A DNA stretch of 64,000 bases from JACMLD01 sp039916305 (GTDB lineage Bacteria; Bacteroidota; Bacteroidia; Chitinophagales; Chitinophagaceae). The notes below the pieces were generated by a model. That model had not been told where the DNA came from. It did no database searches and saw only the letters and a list, made by a program, of their open reading frames with translations. Below, in pieces: positions 34,167 to 43,302 of this stretch. Numbering within the stretch: position 1 is the first letter of the stretch; each line of letters starts with the position of its first letter. Location: NCBI GenBank assembly GCA_039916305.1, contig JBDSLR010000010.1, forward strand, positions 1 through 64,000. Direction: 5' to 3'. The position numbers and the translations under genes were made by a program.

Positions 34167-34901
34167 ATGAAACTATTGAAAATAATCATATTGGGCCTGG
34201 GTGCTTTAGCTGCATCATCCGCTTTTGTCTCGTGTACGAGGGAAGTACCCCTGGTTGCCACCGTACAACCGGGTACAGGAGGTTCAGCTACCGTACAGAT
34301 CTTCAGCGCTACCGTGAGAGCGGCGCGTAATTATATCTATGTGGACGGTGCCCCGGTATCTGGTGTTGCTATTGGGATTGGCAGTATATTTCCTGCGACG
34401 GCATACGCATTCAAAGTGAGCCCCGGTGCGCATACATTCCTGATCAAAGACACCCTGCCCGCCACCACACAGGTGCCGCTCACTTTTTCGCAGGCGCTGG
34501 ATTCAGGAAAAAGCTATACCATTTTTACGTATGACACCATTACAAATGTAAAACAGTCAACTATTGTAAATACAATTGAGATTGCAACGGACACTACCGC
34601 CCGGCTGCGCTTTGCCAATTTCATTTATAATACGACGGCGGTGCCTGCTGTGGATGTATATTCATTCCGTAAAGGAACCAGCGCGGCGGTATTTACCAAT
34701 GTAGCTACGCTACAGGTAACGCCATTTATACCCTATCAAACCGGTATATCAGACACATTGTATGTGTATGCAACCGGTACTACCGCCCCGCTGATTGTAA
34801 AACAAGTGGTACCCAATTTAACACCCGGCCGCTCTTACACGGCCACTTATAACGGAAGTTTCAAAGGAACTAAATCAATAAGTACGTTTGCTACTTACTA
34901 A
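34167..34901 (+). CDS. DUF4397 lipoprotein
   Basis: The 244-residue product has a lipobox (FVSC, lipidated Cys about residue 23). Two DUF4397 beta-sandwich modules follow, visible as ATVQIFSATVRAARNYIYVD with SPGAHTFLIKDTL and as ARLRFANFIYNTTAVPAVDV. DUF4397 proteins are surface lipoproteins common beside SusCD pairs; they may help in ligand binding, but no function is established. It is the third gene of the operon, followed by a terminator. Confidence 0.88.
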   Translation: MKLLKIIILGLGALAASSAFVSCTREVPLVATVQPGTGGSATVQIFSATVRAARNYIYVDGAPVSGVAIGIGSIFPATAYAFKVSPGAHTFLIKDTLPATTQVPLTFSQALDSGKSYTIFTYDTITNVKQSTIVNTIEIATDTTARLRFANFIYNTTAVPAVDVYSFRKGTSAAVFTNVATLQVTPFIPYQTGISDTLYVYATGTTAPLIVKQVVPNLTPGRSYTATYNGSFKGTKSISTFATY

Positions 34902-34916
34902 TAATTAAAAGACTTG

Positions 34917-34957
34917 AAAAAGAGGCTTTTTCTTATCTGGGAAAGCCTCTTTTTTTA
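34917..34957 (+). terminator. Intrinsic terminator of the susCD operon
   Basis: AAAAAGAGGCTTT pairs with AAAGCCTCTTTTT, with seven T after the stem, 15 bases after the DUF4397 stop. Confidence 0.92.
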
Positions 34958-35126
34958 TGCCCTGCTGTGTCAAACTCCGGGAAAAATAATGAGTTTATCC
35001 AGTGTGACAGCAGTTTGTACTGACAGGCGGGCATCCAAACCGGAAACTTATAGGCAGCTGCGAATGTATATTGGCACAATACCTGTTGTATGCTACTGTA
35101 CGCCCATAAACGCGTGAAATAAAAGC

Positions 35127-36098
35127 ATGCCAGTAAAAAAGAAATTCCGTGACATCTGGACAGTGGTTAAGAACTCCTTTAAAGGTTTTAGTGAAGACAA
35201 AGTACCTAAGCTGAGTGGTTCTCTGTCGTATTACATGATTTTCTCCATGGGACCGTTATTGCTGATTATTATTACCCTGTGCAGTGCATTCCTGGGCCGC
35301 GAAGCCATCGAAGGCGGTGTATACCGTCAACTGGCCGGTTTTGTGGGAAGCGATACCGCCGCCCAGTTGCAGCAGATCATAAAGAATGCGTCGTTAAGCG
35401 GCAAAACGACTATTGCTACTGTTATCGGGGTTATTACATTACTGATAGGTGCTACAACCGTGTTTGGAGAAATGCAGGATTCTATTAATATGATTTGGGG
35501 GGTGAAAGCAAAACCTAAAAAAAACTGGCTGAAATTTCTACAGGACCGGTTTATTTCATTTTCTGTTATCATCAGCCTTAGCTTTCTCTTGCTGGTTTCA
35601 TTGGGTATCTCCGCCTTGATTGAAGGTTTTGGGAATTATCTTACCGGCAAATTTCCCGGGGTAGCGGTTATTGTTTTCTACATTATTAACCTGCTGATTA
35701 CTATGGGGATTACAAGTTTTATTTTCAGCATTATTTTTAAGGTGCTGCCAGATGCGCAAATCAGGTGGAAAGATGTGTACGCCGGAGCAGTAGTAACCAC
35801 CATTCTCTTTTTACTCGGTAAATTTGGCATTTCATTTTATATTTCAAAAACATCTGTTGGCAGCACCTACGGGCCGGCTGGTTCGCTCATCATACTTATT
35901 GTATGGATTTACTATTCTGCCATGATTTTATATTTTGGTGCCGAGTTTACCAAAGCATACGCCATACAGTTCGGCGCACCCATTCATCCTTCCAAATACG
36001 CGGTAGCCATTGAGCAGGTGGAAAAAGAAAAAGAAAATGTAAGCATACAGCAGAACGAAGAAAAAAAAGAAGAAAAAAAGGCTGCCCAGAAGTCATAG
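35127..36098 (+). CDS. YihY/BrkB-family inner-membrane protein
   Basis: This 323-residue protein has six hydrophobic segments. Family motifs visible are KVPKLSGSLSYYMIFSMGPL near 30-50, GATTVFGEMQDSIN near 110 and GPAGSLIILIVWIYYSAMIL near 250, followed by FGAEFTKAYA. The last 30 residues are extremely charged (EEKKEEKKAAQKS) and cytoplasmic. The family has no settled function (once annotated as RNase BN, now not). It stands alone, convergent to the next gene. Confidence 0.9.
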   Translation: MPVKKKFRDIWTVVKNSFKGFSEDKVPKLSGSLSYYMIFSMGPLLLIIITLCSAFLGREAIEGGVYRQLAGFVGSDTAAQLQQIIKNASLSGKTTIATVIGVITLLIGATTVFGEMQDSINMIWGVKAKPKKNWLKFLQDRFISFSVIISLSFLLLVSLGISALIEGFGNYLTGKFPGVAVIVFYIINLLITMGITSFIFSIIFKVLPDAQIRWKDVYAGAVVTTILFLLGKFGISFYISKTSVGSTYGPAGSLIILIVWIYYSAMILYFGAEFTKAYAIQFGAPIHPSKYAVAIEQVEKEKENVSIQQNEEKKEEKKAAQKS

Positions 36099-36115
36099 AT
36101 AATTATCAGGCGCAT

Positions 36116-36130
36116 GCTGCCAGGGGCAGC
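36116..36130. terminator. Short hairpin between convergent genes
   Basis: GCTGCC-AGG-GGCAGC is a perfect 6-bp stem in the 69-base convergent gap. There is no T run on either side, so terminator function is weakly supported. Confidence 0.3.
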
Positions 36131-36167
36131 GCAAAACGGTAATCACATAACCAGTCTCAAAATAATT

Positions 36168-37562
36168 TTATCCAAAAAACAGGTAACACAGCAGAATGGC
36201 AGTTATAATACCTACCAAATCTGCCAGCAGCATGGCTCCAATTGAATAGCGGGTATTTTTGATACTAACCGATCCAAAATAAACAGCCACTACATAGAAG
36301 GTAGTATCTGATGCGCCCTGGAAAATGCCGGAGAGCCTGCTGGCAAAAGAATCGGGCCCGTAAGTAGTCATGGTGCTTACCATCATGCCGCGGGCAGCGC
36401 CCCCGCTCAACGGCCTTATCAATGCAGTGGGCAGGCCTTCTACGAAACGGGTATCGGCACCCAGAAAAGCAAAGAAATTTTTTATACTGTCTATTACCAC
36501 TTCAAATGCACCACTGGTGCGCAGCATACTCACGGCTACCAGTATCCCAACCAGGTAGGGAATGATCCGGATGGCCGTATCAAACCCGGATTTTGCTCCT
36601 TCTATAAACGCATCAAATACATCAATTTTTTTATAGACGCCGCCCAGTACAATCAGCAGAAAAACAAAAAGTATGAGCCCGTTGCTCAGCACACTGGAAA
36701 ACGATTGGATACCGGCGGCACTCAGGGTGGTTACATAAAAAACCAGCAGTCCGATTATCAGTGAAATGCCTGCCACCCATAAAATTATTACGGGTTGTAA
36801 TACATTTATCTTTTGTTTAAACGACACAATCAGCATGGCAGTCATGGTTCCTACAAAAGTTACTATCATGCATGGAATAAAAACATCGGTTGGATTACTG
36901 GCATGCTGCGAGGCGCGGATAGCAATAACGCTGATGGGGATAATATTTAAACCCGCAGCATGCAAACACAAAAACATGATTTGAGCGTCTGAAGCGACTT
37001 CTTTACGGGGATTAATTTCCTGCAGGCTCTCCATCGCTTTAAGGCCGAAAGGGGTAGCGGCATTGTCGAGACCCAGCAAATTGGCCGAAAAGTTCATAAT
37101 CATATGGCCCATGGCCGGATGCCCCTGTGGCACACCCGGAAAGAGCTTTGAAAAAAATGGCCCTACTATTCTTGACAGCAGGCGTATCCCCCCTGCTTTT
37201 TCTGCAATACTCATGAACCCGATAAACAGGGCCAATATACCAATAAGTTTCAGGCAAATGTCCACTGCATCCCAGCAGGTATCAATGATGCCATTGGCTA
37301 CCTGCAGTTTTACGGCCGTGATATGCTCCCCTTCTTTCCGGTAAATAAGATCGCCCTGTTTTACCCGGCTGCTGCTGTCCAGCGCGGCCAGCAAAGCGGG
37401 TGTGGCAGCTGAGACAGGCATTGCTTTTACCTGTATGGAGTCGCCCTTTTTTCCGGTTACCATGGCCCCAAATACCTGCGGTTCCTGTCCAATGAAAAAT
37501 TTTGCCGCTGCTACTACAATTGCGATGATAATAAAAGCACTCCATATCCTGCTTAATGCCAT
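36168..37562 (-). CDS. SpmA/SpmB-type fused membrane protein (nucleoside recognition/Gate domains)
   Basis: The ATG at 37562 (MALSRIWSAFIIIAIVV) is preferred over an upstream in-frame start. The 464-residue protein joins two Gate domains. The first has GHMIMNFSANLLGLDNAATP and the SpmA-like FLCLHAAGLNIIPIS. The second has TAIRIIPYLVGILVAVSMLR and FQGASDTTFYVVAVYFG, as in SpmB. Between the first helix and the rest (about 25-95) lies a soluble, charged insertion with an SH3-like flavour (KQGDLIYRKEGEHITAVKLQ). In Firmicutes SpmA and SpmB are separate proteins for spore dehydration; in non-sporulating Bacteroidota the fused form has no known substrate. Confidence 0.88.
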   Translation of the reverse strand: MALSRIWSAFIIIAIVVAAAKFFIGQEPQVFGAMVTGKKGDSIQVKAMPVSAATPALLAALDSSSRVKQGDLIYRKEGEHITAVKLQVANGIIDTCWDAVDICLKLIGILALFIGFMSIAEKAGGIRLLSRIVGPFFSKLFPGVPQGHPAMGHMIMNFSANLLGLDNAATPFGLKAMESLQEINPRKEVASDAQIMFLCLHAAGLNIIPISVIAIRASQHASNPTDVFIPCMIVTFVGTMTAMLIVSFKQKINVLQPVIILWVAGISLIIGLLVFYVTTLSAAGIQSFSSVLSNGLILFVFLLIVLGGVYKKIDVFDAFIEGAKSGFDTAIRIIPYLVGILVAVSMLRTSGAFEVVIDSIKNFFAFLGADTRFVEGLPTALIRPLSGGAARGMMVSTMTTYGPDSFASRLSGIFQGASDTTFYVVAVYFGSVSIKNTRYSIGAMLLADLVGIITAILLCYLFFG

Positions 37563-37630
37563 AGAAACCGCTTGATTTTGAGCTTTGAAGTTAATTGATT
37601 CAGCCCAATTCACATCAGCGGGCAAAACAC

Positions 37631-37638
37631 TATATTTG
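37631..37638 (+). promoter_or_regulatory. Putative -7 element of ychF
   Basis: TATATTTG is a full match to TAnnTTTG and would give a leader of about 110 bases before ychF. No TTG at the -33 distance was found. Confidence 0.35.
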
Positions 37639-37673
37639 CGCCTTTAAAACCGGCTATTCGCTGCACGCTTTTA

Positions 37674-37717
37674 GCTGTTAATGGTGCCGGCAACCGGTAT
37701 CGTACAACATTAACAGC
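37674..37717. repeat. Inverted repeat in the ychF leader
   Basis: GCTGTTAATG (37674-37683) and CATTAACAGC (37708-37717) form a perfect 10-bp stem, with a CCGG pair inside the loop. It lies in the predicted ychF leader and could be a leader hairpin. Confidence 0.5.
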
Positions 37718-37745
37718 AAGCGGCTAACAGCCAACAGCTACAAAC
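37711..37745. repeat. Short heptamer array, GCTAACA-like units
   Basis: TAACAGC, AAGCGGC, TAACAGC, CAACAGC, TACAAAC run with a 7-base period just before the ychF start. Same kind of repeat as at 18451 and 20454, with another unit. Confidence 0.45.
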
Positions 37746-37755
37746 AATATCAAAG

Positions 37756-38856
37756 ATGGGTTTACAAGCAGGTATCGTAGGATTGCCAAATGTGGGGAAA
37801 TCAACCTTATTTAACGCGGTAAGCACCAGTGCCAAAGCACAGGCCAGCAATTATCGTTTTTGTACCATAGAACCTAATACAGGCCTGGTAAATGTGCCCG
37901 ATGAGCGCATTGATAAGCTGGCGGAGCTGGTAAAACCAAACCGCACAGTACCAACGCAGATAGAAATAGTGGATATTGCCGGGCTGGTGCGCGGTGCCAG
38001 CAAGGGAGAAGGACTGGGCAATAAATTTTTGGCCAATATACGCGAGGTGGATGCCATTGTACACGTTATCCGCTGTTTTGAAGATGAAAATATTTTGCGC
38101 GATGAGGGCGCCATCAACCCTGTAAGCGATAAAGAAATCATTGACACAGAACTGCAGCTGAAAGACCTGGAAAGCGTTGATAAGAAATTATCGAAAGCGG
38201 AGAAATTGCTGAAAACAGCCGACCCTAAACAGAAAGCTGAATACGAAGTATTGAAGCGTTGCAAACAACACCTGGACCAGGGCCGCAATATCCGCGAAAT
38301 GAGCCTCGACAAAGAAGAAAAAAATGCCATTGCAGACTTGCTGCTGTTAACGGATAAACCGGTTTTGTATGTAGCCAATGTAGACGAAGCATCTATGCAT
38401 ACAGGTAATAAATATTCGGACGCACTTAAAGCGGCCGTTGCTGCAGAAAATGCAGAAGTAATTGTAATGAATAATTCCATTGAAGCCCAGATTGCTGAAA
38501 TGGACAATGCAGATGATAAGGAGTTGTTCATGGATGAATATAAAATGACTGAACCCGCGCTCAATAAATTAATCCGATCTGCTTATAAACTCCTGCAATT
38601 GTATACCTACTTCACCGCAGGTGTACAGGAAGTAAGGGCGTGGACCATTCACGAAGGATGGAAGGCGCCGCAGGCTGCCAGCGTAATCCATACTGATTTC
38701 GAAAAGGGTTTCATAAAGGCAGAAGTTATAGGCTACAATGACTTTGTACAATACGGTTCTGAAGCTGCTGCCCGCGAAGTAGGGAAATTGAGAATAGAAG
38801 GCAAAGAATATATTGTAAAGGATGGCGATGTAATGCATTTCAGGTTTAATGTGTAG
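37756..38856 (+). CDS. ychF: Redox-regulated ATPase/GTPase YchF
   Basis: The 366-residue protein is a standard Obg-family YchF. G1 is GLPNVGKS at 9-16, the switch is ANYRFCTIEPN-like, G3 is DIAGLVRGASKGEGLGN and G4 is NVDE. A coiled-coil region spans about 130-190, and a C-terminal TGS domain ends MHFRFNV. The family prefers ATP over GTP and binds ribosomes; it modulates the oxidative stress response. Length is normal and nothing is missing. It is a single gene with its own terminator. Confidence 0.98.
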   Translation: MGLQAGIVGLPNVGKSTLFNAVSTSAKAQASNYRFCTIEPNTGLVNVPDERIDKLAELVKPNRTVPTQIEIVDIAGLVRGASKGEGLGNKFLANIREVDAIVHVIRCFEDENILRDEGAINPVSDKEIIDTELQLKDLESVDKKLSKAEKLLKTADPKQKAEYEVLKRCKQHLDQGRNIREMSLDKEEKNAIADLLLLTDKPVLYVANVDEASMHTGNKYSDALKAAVAAENAEVIVMNNSIEAQIAEMDNADDKELFMDEYKMTEPALNKLIRSAYKLLQLYTYFTAGVQEVRAWTIHEGWKAPQAASVIHTDFEKGFIKAEVIGYNDFVQYGSEAAAREVGKLRIEGKEYIVKDGDVMHFRFNV

Positions 38857-38870
38857 CAGCGGCAGTTCTA

Positions 38871-38898
38871 AGTAGTGAGCATATAGTATTGAGATGAG
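38871..38898. repeat. Degenerate heptamer array, unit AGTAGTG
   Basis: AGTAGTG, AGCATAT, AGTATTG, AGATGAG: four units, each beginning AG. It begins 14 bases after the ychF stop. AGTAGTG is the complement of the CACTACT unit at 59108. Confidence 0.5.
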
Positions 38899-38920
38899 AA
38901 AAAAGTAGCTTGAAACATCC

Positions 38921-38952
38921 AATCCCAGCTGCTGCAGCGGGGATTTTTTTAT
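38921..38952 (+). terminator. Intrinsic terminator of ychF
   Basis: AATCCCAGCTG pairs with CAGCGGGGATT (one mismatch) around a CTG loop, followed by T7. Confidence 0.85.
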
Positions 38953-39010
38953 TTCACCTTGCAACTAACCGGCTAAGCCAATTCAATGCCGGGCATCTTT
39001 TTAAAGCACC

Positions 39011-39046
39011 AAAAAGAATAGGCCCCGTTATTACAAGGGACCTATT
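39011..39046 (-). terminator. Intrinsic terminator of the fasciclin gene
   Basis: On the minus strand AATAGGTCCC pairs with GGGGCCTATT and is followed by CTTTTT. It lies 52 bases past the fasciclin stop. Confidence 0.8.
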
Positions 39047-39053
39047 GTTTAAA

Positions 39054-39088
39054 TACTACATACTATAACTGAATACTATGTACTAAAT
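39054..39088. repeat. Degenerate heptamer-like stretch, TACTA units
   Basis: AATACTA, CATACTA, TAACTGA, ATACTA, TGTACTA with a period of about 7 between the fasciclin stop and its terminator. Confidence 0.4.
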
Positions 39089-39097
39089 TTTTTATAC

Positions 39098-40345
39098 TTA
39101 TTGCGGTAATAATACCTGGTTGATTTTATGCAATACGCCGTTGGTGGCATTTTGATCACTGCTGCCCGTTCCGGGCGTAGGATTAAGTAATATATTGGCC
39201 GCTGTAGCATTGGCAGCTCCTTTTACGGTAGCTGCACTCACCACAGGCCCCGTAAAGGTTGACTGTAACCCAACCCCGGGATGCGTGGGTATAGCGCTGT
39301 TTAATAAAGTGGGGTAATTAGCCTGGCTGGCAGGCAAATTCACGGTAAATGCCCTGGTGCCCAGCAGATGATATACTGCAATACCTTTTACATTAGTAGG
39401 TGTTAACACACTGTATAGTGCAGGATTGCTGAATACAGCAGACGTGGCAGCCAGTGCAGCCGCGCTCGCCTGTGCATTGGCAGGCGGCACACCCTGTGCA
39501 ATCAGCGCCAGCGTTATCTGCCCGGTTAAAATAGATCTGAAAGATGAATCGGTTGGCGCAAATACGGTTAGGTTGGCGCCAATATTATCCAGTGCTCCCT
39601 GTAAGGTGCCTACGGTTGACGGGGCCACGGCAGTGCCGCTGTCTGCACGTAAAATGGCTGCTTTAAAATAGGTCATGTCCGGATCTATATTAATCCGGCC
39701 CCACAAACTGGCGCTTGGTGGCAATACAATGGCCGCTGTATGATGAATAATGCCGTTGGTTGCAACCGCATCTGCCGATAATAGCGGCACGTTATTTACC
39801 CAGGTGCCATTGCTCCTCTTACTGAGAAAAGTAGTTAAACGCAGTAACGCACTCAAAGTTGGCGCCGGGTTTAAAATAGTGGGGTATTGCAGGTTTGGAA
39901 AGGCTGTGGGAAAGCTGGCAGTAGTCACCGACTGCGGGATTATATTATAACTCACAATATTTGCAGCAGTGGCAGCGGGAATATAGTTAGGGCTGGTACT
40001 GCTGATAAATGCGGAGAAAGCGGCATCCGGCGCATTCAATGGAATTGCCCCGCCTGAGGCGCCATTGATAAATACTTTCATGGCGTTGTTGTCCGGTACA
40101 AACATGGTAAAACGCAGGGTAGAATCTGCAATGGTTGATGCTGCAATGCCTGATTTAATCAGCAACCTGTTGTAAAGACTATCGCTCGCGGTAGCTGCCA
40201 GCACTTTGGCCAGTGTATTGCCGGCAGGGTTGCCGGGTATGACCAGCGGTGTAGGTTCTGTATTCAGTTTGTTACAGGAAGTAAAAAAGATAAGCAGGCT
40301 AATGATTGCCAGGCCACCGTTCTTTATTCTATTAATATTATTCAT
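39098..40345 (-). CDS. Fasciclin (FAS1) domain lipoprotein
   Basis: This 415-residue lipoprotein (lipobox FTSC, Cys about residue 24) has two FAS1 domains at about 45-210 and 220-412. Each has the family H1/H2-type motifs: LRFTMFVPDNNAMKVF and NGIIHHTAAIVLPP in the first, NLTVFAPTDSSFRSIL and NGVLHKINQVLLPQ in the second. FAS1 domains mediate adhesion or surface ligand contact. It lies 25 bases after the TonB receptor stop in the same direction, so the two are probably one operon and the lipoprotein may serve as a surface partner of the receptor (inference). Confidence 0.93.
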   Translation of the reverse strand: MNNINRIKNGGLAIISLLIFFTSCNKLNTEPTPLVIPGNPAGNTLAKVLAATASDSLYNRLLIKSGIAASTIADSTLRFTMFVPDNNAMKVFINGASGGAIPLNAPDAAFSAFISSTSPNYIPAATAANIVSYNIIPQSVTTASFPTAFPNLQYPTILNPAPTLSALLRLTTFLSKRSNGTWVNNVPLLSADAVATNGIIHHTAAIVLPPSASLWGRINIDPDMTYFKAAILRADSGTAVAPSTVGTLQGALDNIGANLTVFAPTDSSFRSILTGQITLALIAQGVPPANAQASAAALAATSAVFSNPALYSVLTPTNVKGIAVYHLLGTRAFTVNLPASQANYPTLLNSAIPTHPGVGLQSTFTGPVVSAATVKGAANATAANILLNPTPGTGSSDQNATNGVLHKINQVLLPQ

Positions 40346-40370
40346 AAAAACGATTTAAATAAATTAACTA

Positions 40371-43160
40371 TTAAAATACATTGTAGGAAAACGCCACATA
40401 ATATAAACCGCCTACCATAGAGTTACCGATGGCATTGATATAATATTGATTCAGGATATTATTTCCGCCAACCTTTACGGCACATTTACTTTTGGGTATT
40501 TTATAGCTAACCTGCGCATCCAGTGTTTGCACAGCAGGCACATCTCCATTGCCAAAATCACCATCATAATAAAATCCATCCTGCCAGCGGTAAGTAAGGT
40601 TAAAGCCCAGTCTTTTACCCGTACCAAATCCATTGTTGGCGAATGAAATATTAGTCCTGTATTTAGGCGTACTGAATGCGGCCCTGAAACCACCTGAATC
40701 TTTTAAATCATCGGAAGAAAGATTACCACTGATGATAAAGCCTAACGGCAGCCGGTAATCGATGGACAAGCCAAATCCGTATGTTTTAACTTTAGAAGTA
40801 GTATTGGCTGGCACAGAAAATATATTGCCAAAATTGCTGGCCGGTACGCCACTGGCTAAACCTGCCACCAGTGCGTTCAGATTGCCGCCCGTTGGCTGAA
40901 TAACGAGGGTACGGTACAGGAAGTCCTTATATTCTCCATAATAGCCATACACATCAATCAACAAATTTTTTCCCAGCAGACCTTTATACCCTATTTCATA
41001 GGTGGTTACAGATTCTGGTTTTGAATCGGGAAAAGTATAGGCTGTAGTGTTTACCGTGGTGGGTGTGGTAATACTCAACTCATAAGAAGGCGTGGTCTTC
41101 AGTTTGTAATAATCAATAAAGTTTTTATTACCGCCAATCAACCTGGTGTTGGAACCAATATTTAAATTAATCCACTGCTGCTGTGTACTGGGGAAGCGGT
41201 AAGCCGACTGGTAACTGAAACGCAGGTTATTGTTTTCAGCTACTTTAATTACCATGGTTGCCCTTGGCGTAAACCGGCCTTTAAAATTCTGGTTCTTATC
41301 GTACCGGCCACTTAACTGCAATTTTACCACATCATTGAACAAGGCCCTGGTGGCTTGTATATAAGCACCAAATTCATTGATACCAATTTTGCCGGTACTA
41401 TCCGCAAACAATGTTCCTTCGCTGTTTAACAGGTATCTTTTATAATTGGCACCTACAATAATATCCGCCACATTTTTGGTAACCGGGCTCAGGTTAGCCT
41501 GGCCTTCTACCATATATAAATTTGTTTTATCCAGGAACAGGCCGCCACCCTTTGAAATAGGAACACCTCTTACCTGGTTAAGATAAGTATTAAACCGGGT
41601 GGTTCCGGGGTCGGGCCGGCCGGTGGTGGATTTATTGACAATATCATCTGCAGTGGCGCGGGCAATGGTCTGCGCATTGAAATCACTGGCGCCGGTTAAG
41701 CGGGCACCTACATAAGCCTGTGAATACTGGGCAAACCAGCCATTTGAACCACCACTGGGTTTCCAGGCCTCGTTTAAGAGGCGGGTAGTAACGGTGGCAT
41801 TGTAACTTTCTCCCGCATCCTCCTGGGTGGTATAAGCCCGCAACAACCAGTTGGGATTGTTGATCTCAAACTTATATTGCCCAATTTTCAAATTCTTTAA
41901 ACTATACCTTTCGCTTCCGGTATACACGGTATTACCCGTGCCCCAGTGGCCTGCCAGTATGGCTTCCGTTTTCGGCGACAGCTTATAATGCAGGGCGCCA
42001 GACAATTTATAATTGAGTGTGTTTTGGTTAACCACATCGCTTTCCTTATAACCTGTTCTGGAAACGTTCATAGGCCTGCCACCATTTAATGTATCCAGGA
42101 AACCTTTTAAAAAAGGTGCTGCTCCTGCAATACCCGGAAAAACATTGGACCGGATATCAATAGTAGTCTCATCACCATAAGTATTGATACCATCATAATT
42201 CGGATCTGTTTCGCGGTCCCCGACTATGATTTTACCATTTGTACCTGTACGTGAATAATTACGTTTATCATATCCCAGCCAGTCTTTGGCGGCAACCATC
42301 TCCATCCCAATTTTAAACGCAAACTTATCAGATACTTTTTCTGCCCACCTAACGGACCAGTTGTGATAAGGTGAAAGCGATCTGAAACGGCTGTCAGTAT
42401 TCATGATACCTTCTTTTATCTGGAACGAAAGGCCCTGGTATTTAAACGGATTCTTACTGCTGATGAGTATGGTACCATTCATACCACCCGGGCCATACAG
42501 CGCAGAAGAAGCGCCCGGCAGCAATTCTATATTGTCTACATCCAGCTCTGTTAAACCCACCACGCCACCAACGGAAAAATTTAATCCGGGTGCCTGGTTA
42601 TCCATACCGTCTACCAGTTGGTTTACCCGCGTACTGCCACTGCCATTAAAACCGCGGGTACTGGGTGTTTTAAAAGTGAGCGAAGAAGTGGTAATGTCAA
42701 CCCCTTTCAGGTTCGCCAGCACATCGTAATAACTGGCCGCCGGTGCATTGCGAATATTGGCGGCACTGATTCTCTCGATAGAAACAGGCGATTCCAGTAT
42801 ACGCTGTGGTACCCTGCTGGCGGAAACCACTACCTCTGTACCAAGTGAGGAAGCAGGAACAAAATCTACCTGTACCGGCGTGGAAGCACTGCTTACAGGC
42901 ACTTCTTTGGTTTCAAAACCAATGGAAGAAATGATCAGCGTAAGCGGCAGCGGGGAAGCTGTAATTAATCTAAAATCCCCTTTTTCATTTGTAAACGTAC
43001 CGGAAGACGAGCCTTTGACCGTAACAGAAACAGCCGGTACAGCATCACGGGTGCCGCTGTTTTTAATATTACCGGTAATTGTAGTGGTCTGGGCCGCAGC
43101 TGCAAGCGTAAGCATGGCAGCAATCAGCAAAGAGGCTGGATAGCGGGTGCTTTTTTTCAT
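40371..43160 (-). CDS. TonB-dependent receptor with N-terminal carboxypeptidase-like domain
   Basis: The ATG at 43160 is chosen because it begins the signal peptide (MKKSTRYPASLLIAAMLTLA). The 929-residue protein has a CarboxypepD_reg-like domain (about 25-105). The plug has VVVSASRVPQRILESPVSIE as TonB-box region and ELLPGASSALYGPGGMNGTI. A 22-strand barrel ends in an aromatic residue (VAFSYNVF). It is not of the SusC type and has no SusD partner; the downstream fasciclin gene takes that place. The cargo may be a siderophore, a peptide or a sugar and cannot be read from the sequence. Confidence 0.93.
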   Translation of the reverse strand: MKKSTRYPASLLIAAMLTLAAAAQTTTITGNIKNSGTRDAVPAVSVTVKGSSSGTFTNEKGDFRLITASPLPLTLIISSIGFETKEVPVSSASTPVQVDFVPASSLGTEVVVSASRVPQRILESPVSIERISAANIRNAPAASYYDVLANLKGVDITTSSLTFKTPSTRGFNGSGSTRVNQLVDGMDNQAPGLNFSVGGVVGLTELDVDNIELLPGASSALYGPGGMNGTILISSKNPFKYQGLSFQIKEGIMNTDSRFRSLSPYHNWSVRWAEKVSDKFAFKIGMEMVAAKDWLGYDKRNYSRTGTNGKIIVGDRETDPNYDGINTYGDETTIDIRSNVFPGIAGAAPFLKGFLDTLNGGRPMNVSRTGYKESDVVNQNTLNYKLSGALHYKLSPKTEAILAGHWGTGNTVYTGSERYSLKNLKIGQYKFEINNPNWLLRAYTTQEDAGESYNATVTTRLLNEAWKPSGGSNGWFAQYSQAYVGARLTGASDFNAQTIARATADDIVNKSTTGRPDPGTTRFNTYLNQVRGVPISKGGGLFLDKTNLYMVEGQANLSPVTKNVADIIVGANYKRYLLNSEGTLFADSTGKIGINEFGAYIQATRALFNDVVKLQLSGRYDKNQNFKGRFTPRATMVIKVAENNNLRFSYQSAYRFPSTQQQWINLNIGSNTRLIGGNKNFIDYYKLKTTPSYELSITTPTTVNTTAYTFPDSKPESVTTYEIGYKGLLGKNLLIDVYGYYGEYKDFLYRTLVIQPTGGNLNALVAGLASGVPASNFGNIFSVPANTTSKVKTYGFGLSIDYRLPLGFIISGNLSSDDLKDSGGFRAAFSTPKYRTNISFANNGFGTGKRLGFNLTYRWQDGFYYDGDFGNGDVPAVQTLDAQVSYKIPKSKCAVKVGGNNILNQYYINAIGNSMVGGLYYVAFSYNVF

Positions 43161-43302
43161 AATGGCATTTTTGTTGAATCGATTGAGGAGGAAGTACAAT
43201 TTGGTCTACTTAGACATTATAAGTTAAGTTTTTTTTTCAATAATACACATGCTGTTGATATTTTAAAATATATACTACTCATGAGGCGCGTAATTTCGGG
43301 GC

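Noticed and set aside
34914..35117. 67-codon frame after the DUF4397 gene
   Set aside because: It begins inside the terminator hairpin of the operon.
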